Assembly: GCA_021324575.1 (NCBI GenBank)
Contig: JAJPIW010000034.1
Coordinates: 19,981-83,980 of the forward strand
Origin: Intrasporangiaceae bacterium
Lineage (GTDB): Bacteria > Actinomycetota > Actinomycetes > Actinomycetales > Dermatophilaceae
DNA: 64,000 nucleotides
Reading direction: 5' to 3'
Under the pieces are notes generated by a model, which was not told where the DNA came from, ran no database searches, and was given only the letters and a program-made list of their open reading frames with translations. The translations under genes and the position numbers were made by a program. Positions within the stretch are counted from its first letter, which is position 1; every line of letters starts with the position of its first letter. Positions 7,964 to 17,223 of the stretch are shown here, one piece after another.

Positions 7964-9606
7964 CGGGCGACGCCTTCGTCGGCCAAGGTCCCGTCGGCGC
8001 TCTTCGTGGCTTCGTCGCGCAGCAGGTTTCGGTCGAACTTGCCGTTGGGCGATCTGGGGAGGGTGTCGCGGACGATCACTTCCGACGGCACCATGTACAG
8101 CGGCACCTGACGCCGCATGGCAGCCAGCACAGCCTCGACGTCGAGATCCGAGCCGCCGGTGCGAGGGGCGGCGAACAGGACGATCCGCTGCCCAAGCCCC
8201 GGGTCCTCCACGCCGATGGCGACAGCGTCGCCGACCAGGCCGGTGTCATAGGCGACCTCCTCGATCTCCGTCGGGCTCACCCGGTAGCCGGAAGTCTTGA
8301 TCATGTCGTCCCGGCGTCCGACGAAGTAGAGGAACCCCTCCTCATCGGCCACGACCGTGTCGCCGGACCAGACTGCCAGCTCGACCGCCCGGCCGCCGAG
8401 GCGTGCGCCTGGGACGGGGCGGAACCGCTCGGCGGTGCGCTCGGCGTCGTTCCAGTACCCCAGGGCCACGAGGGCGCCACGGTGCACGAGCTCACCCTCC
8501 TCGCCGGGTGCGCAGCGTGAGCCGTCCGGCCGCACGACGAGGATCTCCGCGTCCGGGATGGCCTTTCCGATGGAGTCCGGCCGTCGGTCCACCTCGTCCG
8601 GGTCCAGGTAGGTGGATCGGAAAGCCTCGGTGAGGCCGTACATGAGGTACGGCCTGGCCTGGGGGAAGTTGGCCCGCAGCCGGTCCAGCGTGGTCCGCGG
8701 CATACGGCCCCCGGTGTTGGCGAAGTACCGGAGGTTCTCCGCGGCCTCGGCCGGCCACTCCTGCTCGGCGATCTGGATCCACAGCGGCGGAACGCAGGTC
8801 AGGCCGGTCACCTTGTGCCGCGCGCACAGCCTGACGACGTCCTTGGGCAGGAGGTAGTTCATGAGGACCACGTGCGCCCCGACCGAGAACGCTGTCGTGA
8901 CCTGGCTCAGACCGGCGTCGAAGCTGAGTGGCAGAGCCGAGAGGATGACGTCGTCCCGGTCGTTCTGAAGGTACTCGCTGACGCTCTCGGCTCCGACCAC
9001 GAGGTTCCGGTGGCTGAGCATGACGCCCTTGGGCTTACCCGTGCTGCCGGACGTGTAGAGGATCGCGCCGAGGTCCAGGTCGATGGGCCGACGCACGGGC
9101 CCGGTGCGGCCGTCGTCGCCGAAGGCCTCCGCCCACGCGTGCACCGCGAAGCCCTCGCCGGGCACTCCGTCGGCTGAACCGGCGGCGTCGCCCGCAGCGC
9201 CACGAGCGCCCGAGGGGACGAGGACGACGTGTTCCAGCGCCGGGCAGTCGCCCAGCTCTTCGCTCAGGAGGGCGAGCCGTTCGGCCGACGTGACGAGTAC
9301 CCGGACGTCGCAGTCGGCCAGGATGTAGGCCACCTGGGTGGGGCGCAACAGGGGGTTCGCCGGGACGAACGCACCACCGGCCGCCGAGGTGCCGAAGATC
9401 GTCGCCACTGTCTCCAGGCGCTTCTCCAGGAAGACGGCGACACGGTCCTCGCGGCCGACGCCTAGTCGGGACAGTCCGGCAGCGACCTGCCGAACCTGCG
9501 CCTGCAGGTCGGCGTAGCTCCACGTCTGCGCCTTGTAGGTCAGGGCCGGTGCCCCCCCGTTCCGCGCAGCCTGCTCGTCGAGCAGGTCATGCAGGCTCGT
9601 CCTCAT
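7960..9606 (-). CDS. AMP-forming acyl-CoA/acyl-ACP ligase (ANL superfamily)
   Basis: Activates a carboxylic acid as an acyl-adenylate and loads it on CoA or the nearby ACP. Motifs in order: A3 loop ILYTSGSTGKPKGVMLSHRNL, A5 YLMYGLTEAFRS, A7 VWSGDTVVADEEGFLYFVGR, and A10 NGKFDRNLLRDE with the catalytic lysine. The ATG at 9606 gives 548 residues and has GGAGGG about 12 bases upstream. An alternative GTG at 9639 would overlap the preceding stop by GTGA, adding 11 residues, so the start is uncertain. It is coupled to the decarboxylase and acyltransferase genes. Confidence 0.88.
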   Translation of the reverse strand: MRTSLHDLLDEQAARNGGAPALTYKAQTWSYADLQAQVRQVAAGLSRLGVGREDRVAVFLEKRLETVATIFGTSAAGGAFVPANPLLRPTQVAYILADCDVRVLVTSAERLALLSEELGDCPALEHVVLVPSGARGAAGDAAGSADGVPGEGFAVHAWAEAFGDDGRTGPVRRPIDLDLGAILYTSGSTGKPKGVMLSHRNLVVGAESVSEYLQNDRDDVILSALPLSFDAGLSQVTTAFSVGAHVVLMNYLLPKDVVRLCARHKVTGLTCVPPLWIQIAEQEWPAEAAENLRYFANTGGRMPRTTLDRLRANFPQARPYLMYGLTEAFRSTYLDPDEVDRRPDSIGKAIPDAEILVVRPDGSRCAPGEEGELVHRGALVALGYWNDAERTAERFRPVPGARLGGRAVELAVWSGDTVVADEEGFLYFVGRRDDMIKTSGYRVSPTEIEEVAYDTGLVGDAVAIGVEDPGLGQRIVLFAAPRTGGSDLDVEAVLAAMRRQVPLYMVPSEVIVRDTLPRSPNGKFDRNLLRDEATKSADGTLADEGVAR

Positions 9607-9635
9607 CGTGCTTGATTCCCTCCTCGACGTGCGCC

Positions 9636-10517
9636 TCACCAGGCGACGTTGGTCAGTTCGCTGTAGAGGTAGTCCACCTGGTCGGCTCGGACGTGGTCGC
9701 TCTTGAACATCTTGGGCCGGGGATGAGGCACCATGGCGGCTCCTCGTGGCCGCCTCCCGACCACCCTCAGCTCGGCCAGAGTGACGGGAACCCGGTGCCG
9801 CAGCAAGAGGTGTCTGCTGACCTGACGCTGGGCCCGGTGGAACAGGTCCGGGTTGCTCACGTAGAGGATCGACCCGAACAAGGGCATTCGCTTGCGCCTG
9901 TCCCGTCGGAAGATCAGGTAGCAGCTCTGACCTCCGTCGGTCACGAGGACATGATGTGCGGCCGCCGCGTGGGCGTGGTCGCGGAAGATCTCCAGGTCGC
10001 GACCGCTCAGCTGCCGGCCGATGGTTGCCAGGTCGGAGGTGACCTGGACCCGGCCGCTCACGGGCCAGGGCAGGTTGGGGACCGCCGCGGTGGCGGTGTC
10101 GAGCTCGGCGAACCGCAGTCGTTTGTTGAGCGGGACCACGTTGCCGCTCGGGGACAGGTCGGTGAAGGTGTAGCCAGGCTGCCGCAGGATCGCGCGGACC
10201 AGTTTCAGCCCCTGCGACCGGTGCTCCTCAAGGACGCACCAGGCGGCGAGGTTGCAGAACCGCTCCTGCCGCCCGTCGATCTCCCGTTGCGAGTAGATGG
10301 CGAGGTATGCGCCCACGACGTCGTCGTCGTCGGTCAGCATGAAGCCGTGGTTCGGCGCCTCGACCCAGCCCGGCCCCATCGCCCTGCGCCAGGCCTCCGG
10401 GGTCACCCGGCTGTTGAGGTTTGCAGAGAGGAAGGCGGCGACGCGCCCGACATCGGAAGAGGTGATCGGGCCGAGAGTGATCGGTCGATCAGCTGGCATG
10501 CGGCAACGGTACTTCAT
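9636..10517 (-). CDS. GNAT-like acyltransferase, uncharacterised
   Basis: First gene of the reverse module, 293 residues. The N-terminal half looks like a GNAT acetyltransferase (ITLGPITSSDVGRVAAFL, FMLTDDDDVVGAYLAIYS, WCVLEEHRSQGLKLVRAIL corresponding to the acyl-CoA loop region). The C-terminal half is not assigned. The ATG at 10517 has a GGGGGTGG ribosome-like site; a Met six codons later is possible. Because ligase, decarboxylase and ACP genes follow directly, I infer that it transfers the ACP-bound product to an acceptor. Function is not proven. Confidence 0.6.
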   Translation of the reverse strand: MKYRCRMPADRPITLGPITSSDVGRVAAFLSANLNSRVTPEAWRRAMGPGWVEAPNHGFMLTDDDDVVGAYLAIYSQREIDGRQERFCNLAAWCVLEEHRSQGLKLVRAILRQPGYTFTDLSPSGNVVPLNKRLRFAELDTATAAVPNLPWPVSGRVQVTSDLATIGRQLSGRDLEIFRDHAHAAAAHHVLVTDGGQSCYLIFRRDRRKRMPLFGSILYVSNPDLFHRAQRQVSRHLLLRHRVPVTLAELRVVGRRPRGAAMVPHPRPKMFKSDHVRADQVDYLYSELTNVAW

Positions 10518-10666
10518 GGCGTCCGACCACCCCCGGGGATTGCCGAACCTGCGCGGTGCCCGGGCATGCTGACTACGGTGGACCCTGCGAGCCGGCAGCG
10601 GATCGCTCATGCACTCGCGAGGCATCCGACCTCGACGTCCCAGATCACCTGTGGAGGAGGGGCGAC

Positions 10667-11587
10667 GTGACGAGCATCGTCATCGCCGCACACAACGAGG
10701 CCACCGTCATCGGCCGATGCCTCGACGCTCTGCTGGCCGACGCCGCGCCGGGGGAGCTGGACATCACCGTCGTGCCCAATGGCTGCACCGACGCGACGGC
10801 GGCGGTGGCCTCGGCCCGGGGTGTCCGAGTGGTGGAGGTCGCCGAGGCGAGCAAGGCGGCCGCGCTCAACGCAGGCGACCTGGCCGCCGTTGGCTTCCCG
10901 CGCATCTACCTGGACGCGGACATCGTCGTCGGGACGGCCGGCATCCGCTCGGTCAGCCGTGCCGTGTCGGGTCAGGGGATCGTGCCCGGGGGTACCGCGA
11001 CCGCACCGAAGGTGCTTGCGGCCGTGCCGGCGCGGCGGCTCGAGCTGGCCGATCGACCCTGGCCGGTGCGCGCCTACTTCGCCGTCAACACCCAGCTGCC
11101 GGCCTTTCGTGAAGGGCTGTTCGGTCGCGGGATGGTGGCCCTGTCCGAGGCTGGTCGGGCCCGCTTCGACACCTTCCCCATGATGGTTGCCGATGACCTG
11201 TTCCTCGACTCGCTGTTCGACGTCGACGAGAAGGTGTGCGTAGCGGACGTGGTGACCACGGTCGAGGCACCCCGCCGGACCAAGGACCTGGTCAACCGCC
11301 TCGTCCGGGTGCGACGGGGCAACGCAGCCATGCGGACCGCCGGGGGTCGCGGTGCGCTGGGCATCGCGGTCCGGCCGGCCGACCGGACCGCCTGGCTGCG
11401 GGAGGTCGTCCGGCCGAACCCACGACTGGCGCCCGCCGGTTTGGTGTATGCCGCGATCACCCTGGCCGCGGCCGTGCTGGCCAAGCGCTCTGCCCAGAGC
11501 GACACGACGTGGCAGCGGGATGAGTCCACGAGATCGCCGACCAACGCCGACGGGGACAATGGCCACATGGACGGGCGGCAGACATGA
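10667..11587 (+). CDS. Glycosyltransferase family 2
   Basis: GT-A inverting glycosyltransferase, 306 residues: SIVIAAHNEATVIGRCLDALL at the N-terminus, TVVPNGCTDATAAVA, and YLDADIVVG as the DxD metal site near residue 83. No clear membrane helices except a weak C-terminal hydrophobic stretch (LVYAAITLAAAVLAK). The GTG at 10667 is preceded by a strong GGAGGAGG site at 10653-10660; the open frame upstream has none. It is divergent from the acyltransferase gene (149 bases between starts) and overlaps the deacetylase gene by ATGA. Confidence 0.85.
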   Translation: MTSIVIAAHNEATVIGRCLDALLADAAPGELDITVVPNGCTDATAAVASARGVRVVEVAEASKAAALNAGDLAAVGFPRIYLDADIVVGTAGIRSVSRAVSGQGIVPGGTATAPKVLAAVPARRLELADRPWPVRAYFAVNTQLPAFREGLFGRGMVALSEAGRARFDTFPMMVADDLFLDSLFDVDEKVCVADVVTTVEAPRRTKDLVNRLVRVRRGNAAMRTAGGRGALGIAVRPADRTAWLREVVRPNPRLAPAGLVYAAITLAAAVLAKRSAQSDTTWQRDESTRSPTNADGDNGHMDGRQT

Positions 11588-12240
11588 CAGTCAACATCTG
11601 TTTCCACGGCATCGGGACGCCCGAGCGGGCGCTGGAGCCGGGCGAGGACGCGTACTGGATCAGCCCGTACCTGTATGAGCAGGTGCTGGACGAGGTCGCC
11701 GGCCGTGCCGACGTGCGGCTCAGCTTCGACGACGGCAACCGGTCCGACGTGGACATCGCCCTGCAGGGACTGCTCGACCGTGGGCTGACTGCCACCTTCT
11801 TCCCCCTCGCCGGCCGGCTGGAGACGGGCGGCAGCCTGGACCCGGCGGACCTGCGTGCCCTGCGCGCGGCGGGGATGAACGTGGGCAGCCATGGCATGGA
11901 CCACCGGCCGTGGCGCGGACTGACGCCGTCTGAGCGTCGACGTGAGCTCGTGGAGGCCCGTGAACAGCTCTCTGAGGCGGCCGGTGCGCCGATCGAGGAG
12001 GTCGCCCTGCCGCTCGGCCGCTACGACCGCGACGTCCTCGGGGCCCTTCGCGCAACCGGCTACCGCCGGGTGCACTCCAGCGACCGACGCCCGGCCCGGC
12101 CGGCCGCATGGCTCCAGCCCCGCTACAGCGTGCGCCGGGGCGACACCCTGGAGTCGGTGCGGCGCGACATCCTGACACCGCCTGCCCCGTTGCGCCGCCT
12201 GCGGTCCGAAGCAGTCGGTGTCGTCAAGCGCCTCCGTTAG
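11584..12240 (+). CDS. Polysaccharide deacetylase (NodB domain, CE4-like)
   Basis: A 218-residue single-domain protein. RLSFDDGN gives the D49/D50 pair and GSHGMDHRPW gives the H-x3-H metal site (H103, H107), the CE4 signature for zinc-dependent N-deacetylation of amino sugars. No signal peptide is visible, so it probably acts on a cytoplasmic or lipid-linked sugar. It is translationally coupled to the GT2 gene. Its last 17 bases overlap the end of the convergent glycosyltransferase gene. Confidence 0.85.
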   Translation: MTVNICFHGIGTPERALEPGEDAYWISPYLYEQVLDEVAGRADVRLSFDDGNRSDVDIALQGLLDRGLTATFFPLAGRLETGGSLDPADLRALRAAGMNVGSHGMDHRPWRGLTPSERRRELVEAREQLSEAAGAPIEEVALPLGRYDRDVLGALRATGYRRVHSSDRRPARPAAWLQPRYSVRRGDTLESVRRDILTPPAPLRRLRSEAVGVVKRLR

Positions 12241-13249
12241 AGCCGGCCCGCGAAACCGAGTGCGGTCCCGGCCGCTCGCGCATCCGCGTCGGGTTGGTCA
12301 GCGCGCGCAAGGTAGGTCTGCTGCCGGGGTCGCCGATCGCAACCCGCGAGGACTCGCGCAGCACGATGGCACTCCAGAACAAGGCACCACGCACCCGCCC
12401 GTTCCGGCGCCGGAACAGGCGGACCCGGTTGAGTGCCATGAGCGCTCGCAGGCCCGGCGACGCCCCAGAGCCGCCCTCGAGGTGGGTGGCGACCGCAGTC
12501 GGCACGAAGCGGGTGGCGAAACCGAGATCACGGGCGCGCAGGTCGAACTCGGTCTCCTCCGAGTAGAGGAAGAAGGACTCGTCCCACGGTCCGCACGCCG
12601 CCCAACAGGCTGCACTGATCAGCTGTGTCGAGCCCTCGGCCCAGTCGGTGTCCGTCGGCATCTCGTATGCCGCGTGGTCGGTCACCACCTCGCCCAGGGA
12701 GGGGTAGCGCCCGACCCGGCTTGCGCCGACGAGGGCATCCGCGTAGGCGCGGGTCACCGTCGGTTCGCGCCGCATCGACAGGATCAACTGCCCGTCGGCA
12801 TCGAGCAGTCGTGGCACGGCGATGCCGACACCGGGTTCGGCCAGGACCGTCAGAAGCTCGGTGACGCACCCAGGCTCGAGTCGGACGTCCGGGTTGAGGA
12901 CGAGGACTGCGTCGTGGGTCGGCGCCGCCGCCACACCGGCGTTGATCCCGGCGGAGTAGCCCGCGTTGCGGCCGGTTTCTACCACGACAGCTGCGGGCAG
13001 TAGGACGCGCACCACGTCTGGGCTGCCGTCGGTCGAGCTGTTGTCGACCGCCACCAGCAGCCAGTCGGTCCCGTCGAGCCCGTCGGCGAGCGAGGCGACC
13101 AGACCCGGGATGAGGTCGGCACTGTTGAACATGACGACGACCACCACCACCGTGAGCAGGTGAGCGGCCGACTCAGCTCCGTCGGACGGTGAATCTTGGG
13201 GGCGCCCGTGTCCAGCCCTGTCCCCTGCGTCGGGCTCAGCCGGACTCAT
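12224..13249 (-). CDS. Glycosyltransferase family 2 (WbbL/rhamnosyltransferase-like)
   Basis: A 341-residue GT-A enzyme. Motifs: VVVVVVMFNSADLIPGLVASL, VAVDNSSTDGS, ETGRNAGYSAGINAG and VLVLNPDVRLEPG (DxD equivalent NPD), a pattern seen in rhamnosyltransferases such as WbbL. DESFFLYSEETEFDLRARD is the catalytic-base region. The ATG overlaps the polymerase stop (ATGA). It is the last gene of the reverse operon 15373-12224. Rhamnose as donor is an inference from the family. Confidence 0.85.
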   Translation of the reverse strand: MSPAEPDAGDRAGHGRPQDSPSDGAESAAHLLTVVVVVVMFNSADLIPGLVASLADGLDGTDWLLVAVDNSSTDGSPDVVRVLLPAAVVVETGRNAGYSAGINAGVAAAPTHDAVLVLNPDVRLEPGCVTELLTVLAEPGVGIAVPRLLDADGQLILSMRREPTVTRAYADALVGASRVGRYPSLGEVVTDHAAYEMPTDTDWAEGSTQLISAACWAACGPWDESFFLYSEETEFDLRARDLGFATRFVPTAVATHLEGGSGASPGLRALMALNRVRLFRRRNGRVRGALFWSAIVLRESSRVAIGDPGSRPTLRALTNPTRMRERPGPHSVSRAGSNGGA

Positions 13250-14592
13250 ACCTCAGCCTCGACCCAGTCCCTGCGGGTGCGCAACGCCACCGGTATGCCG
13301 TTCAGCCGCGCGTCCGACCGTGCCAGTCGCAATGAGGCGCCGGCCATGCCGACGAGCAGGAAGAAGACGCCGGCCGACTGGGGAAAGGCGAAGGTGTCGA
13401 AGAAGGCCAGGCCGGCGGCGCCAGCCACGACGGAGGCGACCAGGGCCCTGGCGATGTCCCGGTCGAAGCTGTCGGCCTCGTCGGCGACCGACGCCCGTAG
13501 TCGGGCGGCCCGCTGCGCGGACATCGCGCCTATGACTATGACCGTCAAGAGGCCGAGCAGACCAACCGCCCCGCCCTCGATGAGCAACCCGAGATAGCCG
13601 TTGTCGAGGATCCAGTACTTGGGCAGAAAGGTCCCGAATCCGCGGCCGAGAATCGGACTCCGCTCGATGAACATGCCGGCGACGTCGTAGCTGCCGGTCC
13701 TGGAGGCGACGCTGGAGTCGTTCGAGATGCCGGTGAACAGGTTGGTGATGGTGCCGAGAACCCCGGGGACGGTGAGGAAGACGATCGCGCCGACGACGGC
13801 GATGAAACCCAGGGCCCGTAGCTTGGCCATGAGCGGCCACGAGGCGATGGTGACGATCACCGCTGCCGCTGCACAGATCATGGCCGACCGCGAGATGGCC
13901 AACAGTGTGGAGATGGCGATGGCGAGCAGGAAGATGCGGTAGAGCCAGCGACGGCGGGGTGCGCTCCGGGCGAAGGTGATGGCCAGGGGGAGTGCCGTCG
14001 TCAGGACCATGCCGTACTCGATGGGGTGGGTCGAGGTGCCACTCGGCCGGACCAGCCCGCTGCGCCCGGCCAGCGCCCAGCCGGCCGCGCCGGCCCGAAG
14101 ACCGGGGATGGAGATCCGGTCGATCCACAGCTGCTTGGTGACCGTCTGGAAGATGCCGAGCAGGGCGACGATTCCGACCATCATCACCAGCCTGCTGGCG
14201 AGCCGCCGATGCCGGTAGACGTTGCGGATCCCGTCATTGGCCACCAGGACGATGCCGGTCATGCCAACGAGCCGAAGGAGCCCGCTGTCAGCGGGACTGA
14301 TCTCGTCCGCCGGGATCGGCTGAGCCATCGCGTGGGCATAGACGATGATCATGACGAGCAGCCAGCCGACCATGGCCGCGCGGACCGGCTGACGGCCGGT
14401 GAAGACTTCGTGCTCGCGCTGGATCTGGAACCACAGCCACAGCGTGAAGGACATCATGGCCAGGATCGTGGAGGGCGAGCCGGCCGTCCCCAGCGGCGCG
14501 ACCACCATGGGGGAGGGCACCGAGAGCAGGAGAACGACATAGATCGACAGGAGCGTCACGCCGTCGGCGCCGCGTACCCGGGAGGTCACCAC
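13246..14592 (-). CDS. O-antigen ligase/polymerase-like membrane protein (Wzy-like)
   Basis: Highly hydrophobic protein of about 448 residues with roughly 10-12 membrane segments. A long non-membrane loop around GRSGLVRPSGTSTHPIEYGM and SPILGRGFGTFLPKY recalls the periplasmic loop of O-antigen ligases and Wzy polymerases. It would join flipped repeat units outside the membrane. Start choice is weak: a GTG at 14592 (or 14589) follows a GAGG sequence just after the Wzz-like stop. The frame is open to 14865, but that part reads as an Arg/Ser-rich shadow of the upstream gene. Confidence 0.8.
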   Translation of the reverse strand: MVTSRVRGADGVTLLSIYVVLLLSVPSPMVVAPLGTAGSPSTILAMMSFTLWLWFQIQREHEVFTGRQPVRAAMVGWLLVMIIVYAHAMAQPIPADEISPADSGLLRLVGMTGIVLVANDGIRNVYRHRRLASRLVMMVGIVALLGIFQTVTKQLWIDRISIPGLRAGAAGWALAGRSGLVRPSGTSTHPIEYGMVLTTALPLAITFARSAPRRRWLYRIFLLAIAISTLLAISRSAMICAAAAVIVTIASWPLMAKLRALGFIAVVGAIVFLTVPGVLGTITNLFTGISNDSSVASRTGSYDVAGMFIERSPILGRGFGTFLPKYWILDNGYLGLLIEGGAVGLLGLLTVIVIGAMSAQRAARLRASVADEADSFDRDIARALVASVVAGAAGLAFFDTFAFPQSAGVFFLLVGMAGASLRLARSDARLNGIPVALRTRRDWVEAEV

Positions 14593-14605
14593 GACGGCCG
14601 AGACC

Positions 14606-15373
14606 TCAGCTACCCACGGTCGTGGTCTGGCGATCGCTTTCGTCCTGGTCGACGGAGGTGCGACGCCCTCGCCGTTGCCTGGCGGGGGCGGGCTTCGTGT
14701 CCACGGGGTCGTCGACGGGTACGACCGGTTGCACCTGCGCACGCTGACGCGACCGTTCCTTGCGGGCCTCCAGGAGCCCATCGAGCAGCGCCAGGAGGAG
14801 CAAGGTGACGAGTAGTACGAGCGCGCCCACCACAATGCCACTGCGGATCTGGCTGCTGCGGACAACCTGGGGCTTGGTGTCCACCGTGAGGACTCGCGAC
14901 GTGATGTACCCGGAGGCCGGCAAGCCGAGCCCGGACTGCATGGAGTTGAGCACGCCGGGCACCGTGTTGACGGCGTCGGCCAGGCCTTTGACGGAGTCGG
15001 TGGAGGAGTGCGAGGTGACGTCGATGACGATGATCGGTCCGCTCGTCGTGAAGTCCGGGTTGACCGTGTACTCCGCGTTGGGCTGGCGCTTGGTGAAAGC
15101 GTCGCTGATCGTCTTGGACTTCATGGTCCGAAGGACGATGTCGCGTGCCTGGCTCAGGCCGCCGAGGAGGAGGTAGGGGTTGCCCTGGGTCTCGACCGTC
15201 GTCCCGTTCTGGATGGTCGTCGCAGGCGGAAACATGAGGACCGTTCCTTCCGCCTTGTAGGTCGGTCCGATCTGGCCGACGATGAAAACGGTGAGCGCGA
15301 CCGCGAGAACGCCGCCTCCGACGGTCAGGTACCAGCGTCGCAGGAGGGCAGTCCAGAATGCGTTCAACTCCAT
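14606..15373 (-). CDS. Chain-length determinant (Wzz-like) protein
   Basis: A 255-residue protein with two membrane spans flanking an external domain: RWYLTVGGGVLAVALTVFIVG near residues 13-33 and SGIVVGALVLLVTLLLLALLDG near 190-211. It ends in a basic Arg-rich cytoplasmic tail. This is the Wzz architecture without a tyrosine-kinase domain. It should set polymer length with the Wzy-like protein encoded downstream. A second, smaller Wzz-like gene starts divergently at 15543, sharing the 15374-15542 promoter region. Confidence 0.8.
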   Translation of the reverse strand: MELNAFWTALLRRWYLTVGGGVLAVALTVFIVGQIGPTYKAEGTVLMFPPATTIQNGTTVETQGNPYLLLGGLSQARDIVLRTMKSKTISDAFTKRQPNAEYTVNPDFTTSGPIIVIDVTSHSSTDSVKGLADAVNTVPGVLNSMQSGLGLPASGYITSRVLTVDTKPQVVRSSQIRSGIVVGALVLLVTLLLLALLDGLLEARKERSRQRAQVQPVVPVDDPVDTKPAPARQRRGRRTSVDQDESDRQTTTVGS

Positions 15374-15542
15374 GGACCCTGACTTTCCCCTTCACTGCGA
15401 ACGTCCCTCAGCCATGCCCATGGGACACGATAGATCATCGCACAGGCCCGCTGGGAAGTTCCTGGCAAGCCCCGAACCCACAGGTGGTCGTGACACCATT
15501 GACCCCTGCCGGGGACTGTCACGCACGGGACGAGAAGGACTC

Positions 15543-16247
15543 ATGACATCACGGGATCTGCTGGCGCTGGTGCTGCGCCGCTGGTATCTCATGGCTCTGG
15601 GCGCCCTGATCTCCCTAGGTGTTCTCTACGAGGCGACCCACGAACCACCAGTGTTCTTCACGCAGTACAGCGTCGTCCTGCTCCCACCGCGCAGCACGAC
15701 CTTCCCGAACAACCTGGAGGATCCGCACTACGGGATGACTCCCATGGCGGGCGTCATCGTCAGCGACTACAACGCGGGCCACCGCCTCACTCTGCTCGGC
15801 TCGCCGGACACCACGCTCTACGGCGAAGGGGTTCGCGACGGCAGCCGGGTCCGGCTGCCCAACGACGGCAGCCAATGGCAGCCGATCTATGACCTGCCGA
15901 ACATTGATGTGCAAGTGGTGGGACCAAGTCCCGAGGAGGTGACCGCCAAGGCGCGGCAGATCGGCGATGAGCTTGAGGCCCTGCTCAAGAGGCGGCAGGA
16001 CCAGCTCGGCATACGGGACACCATGCGGATGACCGCCCTCATCTCCTCCCCCGACCCGATCATCGCCCAAGTGGGCGGGGCCCGCAGTCGGACCGCCCTC
16101 GGCGTCGTGCTCGCCGGCGCGACGTTGACGACCATCGGAGTCGTCCGGTTCGACCGGTGGTGGGCCCGGCGACGCACTCGCCGACGGACCGATCCCGGTC
16201 CCGGGGCGCTGGCAGCCAGCGAACGGGAGCCCGTCCTCGTCGATTGA
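15543..16247 (+). CDS. Second Wzz-like membrane protein
   Basis: A 234-residue protein. It begins MTSRDLLALVLRRWYLMALG, closely like the LRRWYLTVGG start of the divergent Wzz-like protein, with a membrane span at about 17-33 and another near 185-205 (ALGVVLAGATLTTIGVV), then a basic tail. The external domain contains PNIDVQVVGPSPEEVTAKA. The ATG at 15543 has a GAAGGA ribosome site; an open frame extends back to 15282 but overlaps the divergent gene. It is probably a paired polysaccharide co-polymerase or a regulator of export. Confidence 0.75.
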   Translation: MTSRDLLALVLRRWYLMALGALISLGVLYEATHEPPVFFTQYSVVLLPPRSTTFPNNLEDPHYGMTPMAGVIVSDYNAGHRLTLLGSPDTTLYGEGVRDGSRVRLPNDGSQWQPIYDLPNIDVQVVGPSPEEVTAKARQIGDELEALLKRRQDQLGIRDTMRMTALISSPDPIIAQVGGARSRTALGVVLAGATLTTIGVVRFDRWWARRRTRRRTDPGPGALAASEREPVLVD

Positions 16248-16284
16248 CAGGCACAAGGGTGGCCAACCGTGCCATCCTGCTCGG

Positions 16285-17151
16285 GTGCAGGGGACCGACC
16301 ACTTCATCTTGACGCGCTTCAACCTGCCGACTCCCGGCCTGGAGAGCCGTATTCGAGCGCGCGACGGGTGGCTGCGCGAACGCGTCGAGCTGTTCCTACA
16401 CTACTGCGCGCCGTCCGTGGAACGTCAGGGAGATCCCGACCTGCGGTGGCTGGTGTACTTCGACCCGGAGAGCCCCCGGTGGCTCATGGATCGGCTCGCC
16501 CCGCTCGTCGACCGCGGGCTGTTCACCCCGGTCTACCGCACGACCGTGTCGACCGAGGACCTGGTGTCGGATCTGCGCGGGGCCGTGCCGCACCCGTCGC
16601 CCGTCCTGCTCACGACCAACCTGGACAACGACGACGCACTGTCGGTCGATGCCTGTCGTCGGCTTGCTGCAGTGGACAGCGCGGACCCCAAGGCCGTGAT
16701 CTATCTCAAGAACGGTCTCATCAAGAGCCCGGACGGTCTGTACCTGCGCACGGACCGGCGCAACGCCTTTGTGTCGGTGCGCGAGACCTGGGATGCCCCG
16801 GTGACGTCCTGGTCGGAGTACCACAACGAGTTTCCTCGCGTCATGCCTGCCATCGAGGTCGGCGGAGGCCCGGCCTGGCTGCAGGTCGTTCACGGGTCGA
16901 ACGTGAGCAACCGCGTACGCGGGCGCCTCGTCTCGCCACGGCGATACCGCGAGCTGTTCGGTGACCAGCTCGACGATGTCGCCGAGCCGGCCGGCAGCGA
17001 CGTGGTGCGCGATCTGCTCGTTCGGGTTCCGGCGCGCTCCCTGCGCGACGCCGGCCGGTCTGCCGTGCGTCGCTCAGCCCTCGGGCTGCTCGGCAAGGAT
17101 CGGTACGGCCAGGTCAAGCTGAGGCTGGCCTCGTTGCGGCGTTCGAGCTGA
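16285..17151 (+). CDS. Putative rhamnosyl transferase-like glycosyltransferase
   Basis: A 288-residue protein with FILTRFNLPTPGLESRI at the N-terminus and LLTTNLDNDDALS near residue 115. These match the Rhamno_transf (PF11316-type) family, in which the acidic LDNDD motif is thought to bind the metal-nucleotide sugar. The rest includes SEYHNEFPRVMPAIEV and WLQVVHGSNVSNR. The GTG start at 16285 has no good ribosome site. It is followed directly by a GT4 gene. Rhamnose specificity is only a family-level inference. Confidence 0.75.
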   Translation: MQGTDHFILTRFNLPTPGLESRIRARDGWLRERVELFLHYCAPSVERQGDPDLRWLVYFDPESPRWLMDRLAPLVDRGLFTPVYRTTVSTEDLVSDLRGAVPHPSPVLLTTNLDNDDALSVDACRRLAAVDSADPKAVIYLKNGLIKSPDGLYLRTDRRNAFVSVRETWDAPVTSWSEYHNEFPRVMPAIEVGGGPAWLQVVHGSNVSNRVRGRLVSPRRYRELFGDQLDDVAEPAGSDVVRDLLVRVPARSLRDAGRSAVRRSALGLLGKDRYGQVKLRLASLRRSS

Positions 17152-17223
17152 GTGGTGCGGCCCGCCGACGTGCCGTCGGGTGGTGAGGATCTGACGCCGG
17201 TCGGCGAGGGGGCGTGCGACCAT

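Noticed and set aside
9606..9639. GTG at 9639 as the start of the AMP ligase
   Set aside because: It would give a GTGA overlap typical of this locus but has no ribosome site; GGAGGG precedes the ATG at 9606. The choice remains uncertain.
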